A stretch of DNA of 64,000 nt from Hominenteromicrobium sp964531265. Its GTDB lineage: Bacteria; Bacillota; Clostridia; Oscillospirales; Acutalibacteraceae. A model generated the notes under the pieces. The model did no database searches, had not been told where the DNA came from, and saw only the letters and a list, made by a program, of their open reading frames with translations. The position numbers and the translations under genes are program-made. Position 1 is the first letter of the stretch. Each line of letters starts with the position of its first letter. The DNA lies in contig CAZHDW010000002.1 in NCBI GenBank assembly GCA_964531265.1, positions 62,001 through 126,000 on the forward strand. The letters are read 5' to 3'. Below are positions 25,247-32,581 of the stretch, one piece after another.

Positions 25247-26501
25247 ATATTATCCCGTAATTTGCATCTAGGGCGTTTTCCGAGGCTATTCTCAGCAGAC
25301 GATTGTATTTGGCCGTTCTCTCTCCCCTGCACGGCGCTCCGGTCTTGATGAAGCCGGCATTCACCGCAACGGCAATATCCGCTATGCTCGTGTCCTCCGT
25401 TTCACCGGAGCGGTGTGAAATTATCGTTCTCATGCCGCTGTCCCGTGCCATTCTTATGGCCTCAAGTGTTTCGGTAAGCGTGCCTATCTGATTCGGCTTT
25501 ATCAGCACGGCATTAGCCGCCCCTCTCAGGATGCCCTCGCGAATTCTTTTCGGATTCGTCACGAAAATGTCATCACCGACCAGCATGGTCTTTCTGCCAA
25601 GCTTCTCCGTAATGGTTGTCCACGCAGAAAAGTCCTCCTCGCCGAGTGGGTCCTCAAGTGAAATCACCGGGTACTTTTCGCACAAGCGCGACCAATACGC
25701 CGTCAATTGCTCAGCGGTGAAGCAGCTTCTCCTTTTCGGCAGACAGTACCCCTGCTCCATTGCCCACTCGCTTGCCGCCGCATCGAGTGCGAGCTTTATT
25801 TGCTGAGTGGAATATCCGGCAGCGCCAATCGCCTCAAGTATCAGCTCTATGGCAGCCTCATCGTTCGGAAGATCGGGTGCAAAGCCGCCCTCATCCCCAA
25901 CGGCATTCGACACACCCTGCTTTTTCAGGAGCTTCCCGAGAGTATTATAGACCTCGGCGCACATCCGCACACCCTCCGAAAAGCTTTCCGCACCCACGGG
26001 CATTATCATGAATTCCTGAATGTCAATATTATTTGCGGCATGTGCACCGCCATTCAGAATATTCATCATTGGCACGGGCATTTTATTGGCGTTCACACCG
26101 CCCAAAAATCGAAAAAGCGGCTGCTTGTAGTGTGCGGCAAGCGCCTTTGCCGATGCCAGGGACACTGCCAGCATAACATTTGCACCGAGCTTTTCCTTAT
26201 TATCTGTACCGTCAATATCAATCAGCAGTCCGTCGATATCCCTGACGGTTAGGCGCTGCATGTGCTCAAGCGCCGGTGCTATGACCTCCTGAACGCTCTG
26301 TATCGTCTTTTTTACTCCGCGTCCTCCGTACCTGTTCCTGTCCCTGTCCCGCTTTTCATGTGCTTCAAATTTTCCTGTTGACGCACCGGACGGTGCATTG
26401 GCTACGCCTATTGAGCCGTCACTCAGCACCACCGTAACGCCCACAGTTGGCGTCCCTCGCGAATCGAGCAGCTCGGCCGCCATTAGCTTTTGAATCTTCA
26501 T
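25245..26501 (-). CDS. eno: Enolase, short form
   Basis: A 418-residue enolase (2-phosphoglycerate to phosphoenolpyruvate). Catalytic elements are all present: S-G-A-S-T-G (mobile loop), N-G-G-A-H-A-x-N-N-I-D-I-Q-E-F-M, G-D-E-G-G, L-D-A-A-A-S-E, S-L-E-D-P, V-G-D-D-I-F-V-T-N, L-I-K-P-N-Q-I-G (catalytic Lys), S-H-R-S-G-E-T-E-D and I-K-T-G-A-P. It is slightly shorter than the usual ~430 residues, with an abbreviated C-terminus and P-L instead of the common G-L after S-L-E-D. I start at ATG 26501 (AAGGA seven bases upstream) since the longer reading adds 20 residues with no homology. It is not linked to other glycolytic genes, so it might be a second enolase copy. Confidence 0.94.
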   Translation of the reverse strand: MKIQKLMAAELLDSRGTPTVGVTVVLSDGSIGVANAPSGASTGKFEAHEKRDRDRNRYGGRGVKKTIQSVQEVIAPALEHMQRLTVRDIDGLLIDIDGTDNKEKLGANVMLAVSLASAKALAAHYKQPLFRFLGGVNANKMPVPMMNILNGGAHAANNIDIQEFMIMPVGAESFSEGVRMCAEVYNTLGKLLKKQGVSNAVGDEGGFAPDLPNDEAAIELILEAIGAAGYSTQQIKLALDAAASEWAMEQGYCLPKRRSCFTAEQLTAYWSRLCEKYPVISLEDPLGEEDFSAWTTITEKLGRKTMLVGDDIFVTNPKRIREGILRGAANAVLIKPNQIGTLTETLEAIRMARDSGMRTIISHRSGETEDTSIADIAVAVNAGFIKTGAPCRGERTAKYNRLLRIASENALDANYGII

Positions 26502-26558
26502 ATCCTCATCCTTCCTGCTATTTCTGTACATAGTATAGGAAGAAAGCGCGGATATATA

Positions 26559-26594
26559 CAAAAAGCCACCGACGATCTTTGACCGCCGGTGGCT
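26559..26594 (-). terminator. Terminator of the M23 peptidase gene
   Basis: AGCCACCGGCG (26594-26584) pairs with CGTCGGTGGCT (26574-26564) with one mismatch and is followed leftward by TTTTTG. Confidence 0.85.
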
Positions 26595-26603
26595 GATGAA
26601 CTA

Positions 26604-27824
26604 TTATACAAAATTGGACGGATTTACGCGTGTACCGTTCTGATACACCTCAAAATGGAGATGATTACCGCTTGACTGTCCTGTTGAGCCAACATAGCCT
26701 ATAACCTGTCCCTTCTGAACATAATCTCCGGGTGAAACACACATTGAGCTGCAATGTGCATATCTGGTGGAATAGGTTTCGTTATGCCAGATGAGAACAT
26801 TATTGCCCCATGACCAGTGATATTCCGCAGAAAGCACCTGTCCGGACTCCGCCGCAACGATCGGTGTGCCATACGGAGCACCGATATCAAGTCCCTTATG
26901 CGGTGTGCCGCTGTACATTCCTCCGTAATACTGAGTTATGAAGCTGTAGCCATAGCCCGGAAGAGGCCAGCTGAACGATACGGAGCCAAGGCCGGAGCCG
27001 CTGGGAGAAACAGAACCGCTGCTGCCGGTATTCGGCTTCTTATTAGCCTCCTCGTCCTTTCTCTGCTGCTCATTACGCTTTTCAATAAGTGCATTTATGT
27101 CATCAAGGTATTCCTGGCTGAGCTTCTCATTTTCCTCAATAAGTCTCTGCTGCTCGGCACTTTGGATATTCAGGGCATCGATAAGCTTCTGGTTTTCCTC
27201 CTCGAGCACCTGAAGCTCGCTCTGCTTGCTTTCAAGCTCTTTCTTCTCGTCCGCCAGGTCCTCCTTCTGCTCTGCGATCAGATCTCTCTGAGCGGCTGTT
27301 TCCTCCATGTACGCCTGTATTTCTTCCATGAGCTGCTTGTCATGTGCCGTAAAGCGCTGTATTGCCTCCGACTTCATGGAGAAATCTCTGAGGCTTGTGG
27401 AATCGAGAAGTATTTGCAGCGTTGTAAGGTCGCCGCCGGATGTATACAGGGCGCGCAGACGCACCTTGAGCTTTTCAAAGGTCTTTTCGTGCTCCGCATC
27501 CGCAGCATCTATCTGAGCCTCAAGCTCCGTTATGCTGTCCTCCAGCTCTCTGATACGTGCCAGCGTCAGGTCGATATTTTCCTGATAGTTCAGTATCTGC
27601 TCTGCGAGCGTAGCCTGATATTCCTCGGCCTGCTCAGTTTTGTCGCGGAGCTCATCGAGCTTCGCCTTAAGGTCTGCTCCTATGGCCTCATTAGCCTCTT
27701 TTTTCGCCTTGATCTCACTGATCTGATTATTATATTCACTTACTGTCGTTGCAAACGCATTGGATGATATCAGCATAACCGCCGCCATTGCGACCGATAC
27801 GACCCTGATGAACTTATTCTTCAT
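26604..27824 (-). CDS. Secreted coiled-coil M23 murein endopeptidase (EnvC-like)
   Basis: A 406-residue exported protein: signal peptide ending near S-N-A-F-A (~residue 25), two long coiled-coil stretches (~residues 30-115 and 160-255), a Gly/Ser-rich linker, and a C-terminal LytM/M23 domain. The zinc motifs are complete: H-K-G-L-D (first His and Asp), H-C (second region, Y-A-H) and H-L-H-F-E-V. M23 enzymes cut peptide cross-links of peptidoglycan, and the coiled-coil type usually works in cell separation with FtsEX-like activation. Because the metal ligands are intact, it may itself be an active endopeptidase. Start ATG with GGAGG upstream; own promoter; single-gene unit. Confidence 0.93.
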   Translation of the reverse strand: MKNKFIRVVSVAMAAVMLISSNAFATTVSEYNNQISEIKAKKEANEAIGADLKAKLDELRDKTEQAEEYQATLAEQILNYQENIDLTLARIRELEDSITELEAQIDAADAEHEKTFEKLKVRLRALYTSGGDLTTLQILLDSTSLRDFSMKSEAIQRFTAHDKQLMEEIQAYMEETAAQRDLIAEQKEDLADEKKELESKQSELQVLEEENQKLIDALNIQSAEQQRLIEENEKLSQEYLDDINALIEKRNEQQRKDEEANKKPNTGSSGSVSPSGSGLGSVSFSWPLPGYGYSFITQYYGGMYSGTPHKGLDIGAPYGTPIVAAESGQVLSAEYHWSWGNNVLIWHNETYSTRYAHCSSMCVSPGDYVQKGQVIGYVGSTGQSSGNHLHFEVYQNGTRVNPSNFV

Positions 27825-27884
27825 TATGAACCTCCAAAGTGTGAACTCCCTTCCACACCCTACTGATTTTTTCTTACCTATAAT

Positions 27885-27913
27885 AATATATTACAAACCA
27901 GTAACTTTTTCAA
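27885..27913 (-). promoter_or_regulatory. Promoter of the M23 peptidase gene
   Basis: TTGAAA (27908-27913), 17-bp spacer, TATATT (27885-27890). Confidence 0.7.
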
Positions 27914-27957
27914 GTCTTTTTGAAATAAAATTGTAATTTCGCAGTTTTTTTTTCAAG

Positions 27958-27997
27958 AACGAGGCGGTGGGCTTTACCACTGTCCCACCGCCTCGTT
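27958..27997 (-). terminator. Long hairpin after the mannosidase gene
   Basis: A 14-bp perfect stem (AACGAGGCGGTGGG / CCCACCGCCTCGTT, loop 12 nt) starts four bases after the GH38 stop. Leftward it is followed by an A-rich run, not U, so it is an unusual terminator or an mRNA 3'-end stabiliser. Confidence 0.55.
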
Positions 27998-28000
27998 ACG

Positions 28001-30391
28001 TCAAATATTCCACTCGAGAAGATCCGTCTCGCTTACGGTTCCGTCACCGTTCAGCTTGAAGGTTTTAATTTCATATGGGACAAAAACTGCATCGAATTCG
28101 GTATCGAACAGCTTGATATGCGCCTTTGTGCTCTCGCCGAAGCTTTCAAACAGGCGAACCACGGTGCCCTCGCCGCGATATGCCTTTTTCAGTGCAGTCA
28201 TCTGGATATTTTCACTGTCTACGGACATAAAGCTCTTCTTGAGCGGCAGAGAGCCCGAATGGAAGGTCTCAAAGGCCGTGATGAGCGGCTGATTCAAGAC
28301 TGCCGCCGCTTTCATAATGCCTGCTCGTCTACGGTTGCCGAGGTGCGGCACAAGCTCATATGTGAAATGCTGTATGCCCTGGTCTATGTACGAATACTCC
28401 TCATCATCCCTCAGCTCATACGGGTCATGATGTGCATATACAGGACTGCGCAGTACGGTAAAGCCCATAGTGCTGTCGTGGAAATCCACACTGTATTTGT
28501 TGTCATTCAAAATAGAAAGGCCGACACCGTCACCGGAAATATCCGCCCACTGCTGCATGGTCTCCTCTTTTCCGTCCATATTCTTTTCGATATATCCAAA
28601 GGGTATCTCGCTTGCCGCGGAGGCGTTTTCCGTATTCACCGGGAACATGAGCTTAAGCGCCTTTCTGTGCTCCTGCCAGTTCACCGTACCCTCAACACGC
28701 ACGGCGGCCTCACCCTTATAGAGAGAATACACCTGTGAAAGCGTCGAGTCACCGTATTTTGATATCACCTTGACGCATTCTCTGACCTCTCCCCTGTCCA
28801 TTACCTTGAAGCGTCCGAGAGTAAACTCACCCTCGTAGTCATCAAGTTTAACGAGAGAATGTCCCCATGTGTCGGTATCGTCATTCACTACCACCGCGGA
28901 TGCCGGCGCGGAGAGAACCTGCCTACCGCTACGCTTATCGAATATGGAGGCTATGGCACCGGTGGACTTATCGAACTCCACTCGCATATACTCGTTTTCG
29001 AGTGTTATATCCTCGCTTTCCGTACGCTGCATAGCCCTGTCCGACTTATGCAGGAAATACACAGCATAGCCGAGTGCCGGTATCTCCGCCATAAAGGTGA
29101 ACCTTGTGCGTCCGTTCACCTTGCAGGCGGCATCAATAATCTGCATCGGTATCTCGTTTCCGTCACAGTCTGTGAGGTATACCTCCGTTTGGAACGGTAT
29201 ATTGGCAAACATTCCCGTTTCAAATTCCACCGGAGTTTTTACCTGCCAGGAATGTGGATTCCAGACCACAAGCGGCAGTGTCGTATCATCAAGCGGAATA
29301 TCGATATCGAAGTTCAACGCACGCAGAGCACGGCTTTCCTGTCTGTTCGCGACGGATACAGCCTCGCCAAGCTGATTTCTCGTATCATAATATGCGCTCT
29401 CCATGCCGGAGCCGGCAAGTGTATCATGGAACTGGTTGAACAGAACTCGCTTCCACGCCTCGGTCATATCGCTGTCGGCAAGCTCTTTTCCGCTGTTTTG
29501 CGCGACTGCAAGCAACTTCTCGGCAGAAAGCAATGCATTTTCGGCGCGGCGATTCATGGCCTTGACCATCGATTCCGCCGCGTAGCAGCCGGCGGCATGG
29601 TGCTGCAATTCTCCATGCACCACCGGCAGAGCAGTCTCGTCAACACTGCTGAAATATGTATCCGGGTCGCTGAAGCAAACCTCTACATCACTGCGCTCCT
29701 TTATAAGACGACGCACCTCTTCGATATTTTTGATAGTCGGGCCGCCGCCGTGATTTCCGACGCCGTAGAACAGCATCAGATCGTTCTGACCCTCCGGGAA
29801 CATGCCGCTGTACTCGTCAAGAGTTTTCTCTATATTGCTGCTTATACAATAGCCGCTCAGCAGGCGGAAGGTACGCACCGCACTTCCGTCCGGGGATGTC
29901 CACAAAAAGCCGGCAGGCGGAACATCCGGATTTTCTTTGACGGACGGCCGCTGGAACACATAATTGTCCATACGGGACTTCTTTAATATCTGCGGCAGCA
30001 TAGCATTGTGGCCGAAGCTGTCCACGCAGTAGCCCGTCTTCGCTATCCTTCCGAATTTCTCCATAAAATAATTCTGAGCTATGAGCGAATGTCTCGCAAA
30101 GGACTCACCGCTCGGGATATTGCAGTCCGGCTGCACCCACCAGCCGCCCACGATTATCCATCTGCCCTCTGCTACATACCTCTTTATCTTCTCAAAGAGC
30201 TCCGGATCGGTATCCTCTATCCACTCGTAGAACTGTGCCGAGCTGCATGTGAATACGAAATCGTCGAATTCCTCAAGACGATTCAAGGCCGAAAGTATCG
30301 TCGCCTGATTTTCCTGATGACCCTCTCGCCAATCCCACAGCCAAACGGGATCAAGATGAGCATTACCTATCATGTGAATCGTTTTTTTCAT
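28001..30391 (-). CDS. Alpha-mannosidase, GH38
   Basis: A 796-residue glycosidase. N-terminal H-M-I-G-N-A-H-L-D-P-V-W-L-W-D (His/Asp zinc ligands) and C-V-D-S-F-G-H-N (nucleophile Asp, ~residue 150) mark GH38; N-H-G-G-G-P-T and F-N-Q-F-H-D follow. The second half is the beta-sandwich region with N-E-Y-M-R-V-E. There is no signal peptide, so it works in the cytoplasm, probably trimming alpha-mannosides imported from host or diet glycans. ATG start with GGGGTGG upstream; own promoter. No sugar transporter lies next to it. Confidence 0.93.
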   Translation of the reverse strand: MKKTIHMIGNAHLDPVWLWDWREGHQENQATILSALNRLEEFDDFVFTCSSAQFYEWIEDTDPELFEKIKRYVAEGRWIIVGGWWVQPDCNIPSGESFARHSLIAQNYFMEKFGRIAKTGYCVDSFGHNAMLPQILKKSRMDNYVFQRPSVKENPDVPPAGFLWTSPDGSAVRTFRLLSGYCISSNIEKTLDEYSGMFPEGQNDLMLFYGVGNHGGGPTIKNIEEVRRLIKERSDVEVCFSDPDTYFSSVDETALPVVHGELQHHAAGCYAAESMVKAMNRRAENALLSAEKLLAVAQNSGKELADSDMTEAWKRVLFNQFHDTLAGSGMESAYYDTRNQLGEAVSVANRQESRALRALNFDIDIPLDDTTLPLVVWNPHSWQVKTPVEFETGMFANIPFQTEVYLTDCDGNEIPMQIIDAACKVNGRTRFTFMAEIPALGYAVYFLHKSDRAMQRTESEDITLENEYMRVEFDKSTGAIASIFDKRSGRQVLSAPASAVVVNDDTDTWGHSLVKLDDYEGEFTLGRFKVMDRGEVRECVKVISKYGDSTLSQVYSLYKGEAAVRVEGTVNWQEHRKALKLMFPVNTENASAASEIPFGYIEKNMDGKEETMQQWADISGDGVGLSILNDNKYSVDFHDSTMGFTVLRSPVYAHHDPYELRDDEEYSYIDQGIQHFTYELVPHLGNRRRAGIMKAAAVLNQPLITAFETFHSGSLPLKKSFMSVDSENIQMTALKKAYRGEGTVVRLFESFGESTKAHIKLFDTEFDAVFVPYEIKTFKLNGDGTVSETDLLEWNI

Positions 30392-30426
30392 AACTGTCCA
30401 CCCCTAAGAAACTGTGTTACACCGCA

Positions 30427-30455
30427 ATTATAGCGCCGCCGCTGCGATATGTAAA
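30427..30455 (-). promoter_or_regulatory. Promoter of the GH38 gene
   Basis: TTTACA (30450-30455), 17-bp spacer, TATAAT (30427-30432). Confidence 0.75.
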
Positions 30456-30480
30456 CCGGAATTTGTTTTTTAACAGCACA

Positions 30481-30507
30481 AAGGGCGCTCCCATTGGAAC
30501 GCCCCTG
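30481..30507 (-). terminator. Weak terminator of the metallophosphoesterase gene
   Basis: GGGCG/CGCCC stem with an inner TCC/GGA pairing, followed leftward by CTTTGTG; short U-tract. Confidence 0.5.
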
Positions 30508-30510
30508 ATA

Positions 30511-31608
30511 TCAATATTCAATATGCTCCGAGGACAGAGTTTTCCCGTCACTGTCCGTGAACACGACCTCTGCGCCGCCGTCATTAAAGATAAAGCCACA
30601 GCCGCAGAAATAGCCCTCGCCAGGCTTTGCACCTATGACAACGGGGCACGGCACCTCGGTATTGAGGAATTTTCCCGCATCCTCCTCAGAAGCAGGATGC
30701 AGCACCTCTGTCTCATGCAGGTGTCCGCAAATTATCAACTCGGGCTTCACCTCATTCGCAAGCAGTTCAGTCCACCTTGTAAAAAACTCCTCCTCGATAT
30801 CGAACGGAGCCGGATGAATCATCATAAACGGGTGATGAGCAATAACTATGCGTGTCTTGACGCCCGGCGCATTATATTCGCGCTCCGCGTTCTCGATTAC
30901 GCTCTCGATAAAGTCGGTCTGACGTTCTCTGAACGCATGGCAAGCAACAGTGCAGCCGTATTCATCGCAATCGTCACGCTTGTCCTCACCGGCATCCACC
31001 AAAAGGCCCCATATACCGCCCAGGCGGAAGGTATAGTATGTATTGCCGAAGCGATTCGGCGTATAGTCGGCAAAGCGCTCGGCATACCTGCCGCGCATAT
31101 CATGATTTCCGCGTGAAAACACAACCGGAATCGAGCCGCCGGTTATCGCAGAGCATATCTCATATATATTAGAAAACTTTGTCGGGTCGCCGCTGTGATC
31201 TATAACATCACCGTTCAGAATGAGGATATCGATATCGCCAAAGGCCCTTGCGGCACGAAGCGGCTCCTCTATTCTGTTGTGCGCATCGGAAATATGGTAT
31301 GCGCGTATGCCGCTATCCGGCACCCTATGAAACTCAAAGGAGGTCTCCACAGTATCCGCAGTCTCCGGGAAATACGGCTTGCGATCTATTATGGGCTTGA
31401 TGCATACCGTGTAGCTTCCGGCGGCCTCAAGCACCTTCATCGGCACAGTGACCCTGTGTATTTCCGACAGAGAATTCATGATGCCGTTTGATTCATCATA
31501 ATAATTCCTGCCGTTTATATTCACCCAAAAAAGAGATTCCTTTTCAAGCTGAACCATTATCTGATAATCGTTTCCGACCGCAAATACCGCCGGAGCTGTT
31601 TTCATCAT
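30511..31608 (-). CDS. Calcineurin-like metallophosphoesterase
   Basis: A 365-residue protein. An N-terminal ~105-residue beta-rich segment precedes the phosphoesterase core: H-I-S-D-A-H (first metal site, ~residue 115), L-N-G-D-V-I-D, S-R-G-N-H-D, I-A-H-H-P-F and G-H-L-H-E-T. The two-metal site is intact. No signal peptide is seen, so it is probably cytoplasmic. Substrate class (nucleotide, phosphodiester, sugar phosphate) cannot be assigned. It begins 21 bp after folT, with GGGAGGG before the ATG, so it should be transcribed with folT behind the THF riboswitch. That context suggests a role with folate or pterin phosphates, but this is inference. Confidence 0.88.
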   Translation of the reverse strand: MMKTAPAVFAVGNDYQIMVQLEKESLFWVNINGRNYYDESNGIMNSLSEIHRVTVPMKVLEAAGSYTVCIKPIIDRKPYFPETADTVETSFEFHRVPDSGIRAYHISDAHNRIEEPLRAARAFGDIDILILNGDVIDHSGDPTKFSNIYEICSAITGGSIPVVFSRGNHDMRGRYAERFADYTPNRFGNTYYTFRLGGIWGLLVDAGEDKRDDCDEYGCTVACHAFRERQTDFIESVIENAEREYNAPGVKTRIVIAHHPFMMIHPAPFDIEEEFFTRWTELLANEVKPELIICGHLHETEVLHPASEEDAGKFLNTEVPCPVVIGAKPGEGYFCGCGFIFNDGGAEVVFTDSDGKTLSSEHIEY

Positions 31609-31629
31609 AACGAGCCCTCCCGTAGTAAA

Positions 31630-32334
31630 TCAAATAATACCCATAATTATGTAATACAGCGCCACCGCCACGGCAGAAACGGCCGTAAGCAGCACAAGCA
31701 TTTTAATGTCTTTTTTTTCTATCGAAAGCTTAACATTACCCGTATGCGTAAGTCCCATGCGATTTGTTATCGGCAGCATGGCATTGAAGAACACGATGAG
31801 TATCAGTGACTGCACAGGGAAAAGCGCCAGGTTTTTCACCACACGCGGCAATGAGAAGATCATATATGATTTCGTAAAGAACAGCATGTTGTAATAATAC
31901 AGGGTGATGGGATTCAATATGAGATTACATATGGCAGTCACAGCAAAGCGACCCCATACAACGCGCGAAGTTGTGATCTTTGCACGATAAAAGAACATAG
32001 CAAATATAACTCCGCCCGCCATTTCAACAAGCGTGAACGGGAAGAAATATGCGCCGGACGGAAAAAGCAGTGCACCGAGAATATCACTGATAGCCGAAGT
32101 AACGCCGGCGACAACCGGCCCGTATATCATTGAGCCCAACGCATTGATAACGAATCCGAAGGTGACATAGAGATCCGGCCCCAGCTGTATGCGCAGAGAT
32201 TTTACGGCAATGCGCAGCGCGGTCAGCAATGCAGCGATAACAAGCATGTGTATCGACTTCATTTCGCGCGCGGACAGCCGCCAATATTCGGCGGAAAACG
32301 GGGTGGTGAACAGCTTGCGGTTTTTTTCAGACAT
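31630..32334 (-). CDS. folT: Folate ECF transporter S-component FolT
   Basis: A 234-residue membrane protein with about six helices. The segments A-L-L-T-A-L-R-I-A-V-K-S-L-R-I-Q-L-G and T-F-G-F-V-I-N-A-L-G-S-M-I-Y-G-P-V-V-A-G, followed by G-A-Y-F-F-P-F-T-L-V-E, fit the FolT S-component, which captures folate and pairs with a shared ECF ATPase module. I start at ATG 32334, because GGAGGT lies eight bases upstream and the longer frame runs through the riboswitch leader. The THF riboswitch confirms the folate assignment. The ECF module genes are not in the window. Confidence 0.93.
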   Translation of the reverse strand: MSEKNRKLFTTPFSAEYWRLSAREMKSIHMLVIAALLTALRIAVKSLRIQLGPDLYVTFGFVINALGSMIYGPVVAGVTSAISDILGALLFPSGAYFFPFTLVEMAGGVIFAMFFYRAKITTSRVVWGRFAVTAICNLILNPITLYYYNMLFFTKSYMIFSLPRVVKNLALFPVQSLILIVFFNAMLPITNRMGLTHTGNVKLSIEKKDIKMLVLLTAVSAVAVALYYIIMGII

Positions 32335-32341
32335 AAAAATA

Positions 32342-32370
32342 CCTCCTGAGCGTTCGTTGCCACACAGGAG
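32342..32370 (-). promoter_or_regulatory. Shine-Dalgarno-sequestering hairpin (expression platform)
   Basis: CTCCTG (32370-32365) can pair with CAGGAG (32348-32343), which is the folT ribosome binding site. This suggests the riboswitch acts on translation; no U-tract terminator is present between aptamer and gene. Confidence 0.6.
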
Positions 32371-32422
32371 ATATCCGTGCAGAGCATACCGCATTCAGCG
32401 CAGTACACCCTTCTCCATATGC

Positions 32423-32522
32423 AACAGCGGGATGCGGGCACACAACCGCGACCAAAAGGTCTTCGTCCGCCCATCAACTCCCCGTATCAAGCGGCACTTA
32501 ACGCTGTCTGCCCTACTCTGTT
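32423..32522 (-). ncRNA. Tetrahydrofolate (THF) riboswitch aptamer
   Basis: The ~100-nt leader has the family landmarks in order: AACAG P1 strand, GAGTAG, GCGTTAAGTG, GATGGG, ACGAAG, a GACC-tttt-GGTC hairpin, GCGG, then GCATCC and the closing CTGTT strand. These match the conserved core known from folT leaders of Clostridia. It lies between the folT promoter and folT, and tetrahydrofolate binding would be expected to lower importer synthesis. Confidence 0.93.
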
Positions 32523-32529
32523 TTTTATT

Positions 32530-32558
32530 ACTATACCGCATACCTTAAAAAAAGTCCA
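32530..32558 (-). promoter_or_regulatory. Promoter of the folT operon
   Basis: TGGACT (32553-32558), 17-bp spacer, TATAGT (32530-32535); the aptamer begins about seven bases after the -10. Confidence 0.7.
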
Positions 32559-32581
32559 GTGTTTTTATAATATTTACGGAT

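Noticed and set aside
28859..29986. Rightward 375-codon frame inside the GH38 gene
   Set aside because: Antisense shadow; the mannosidase frame is conserved throughout and contains the catalytic motifs.
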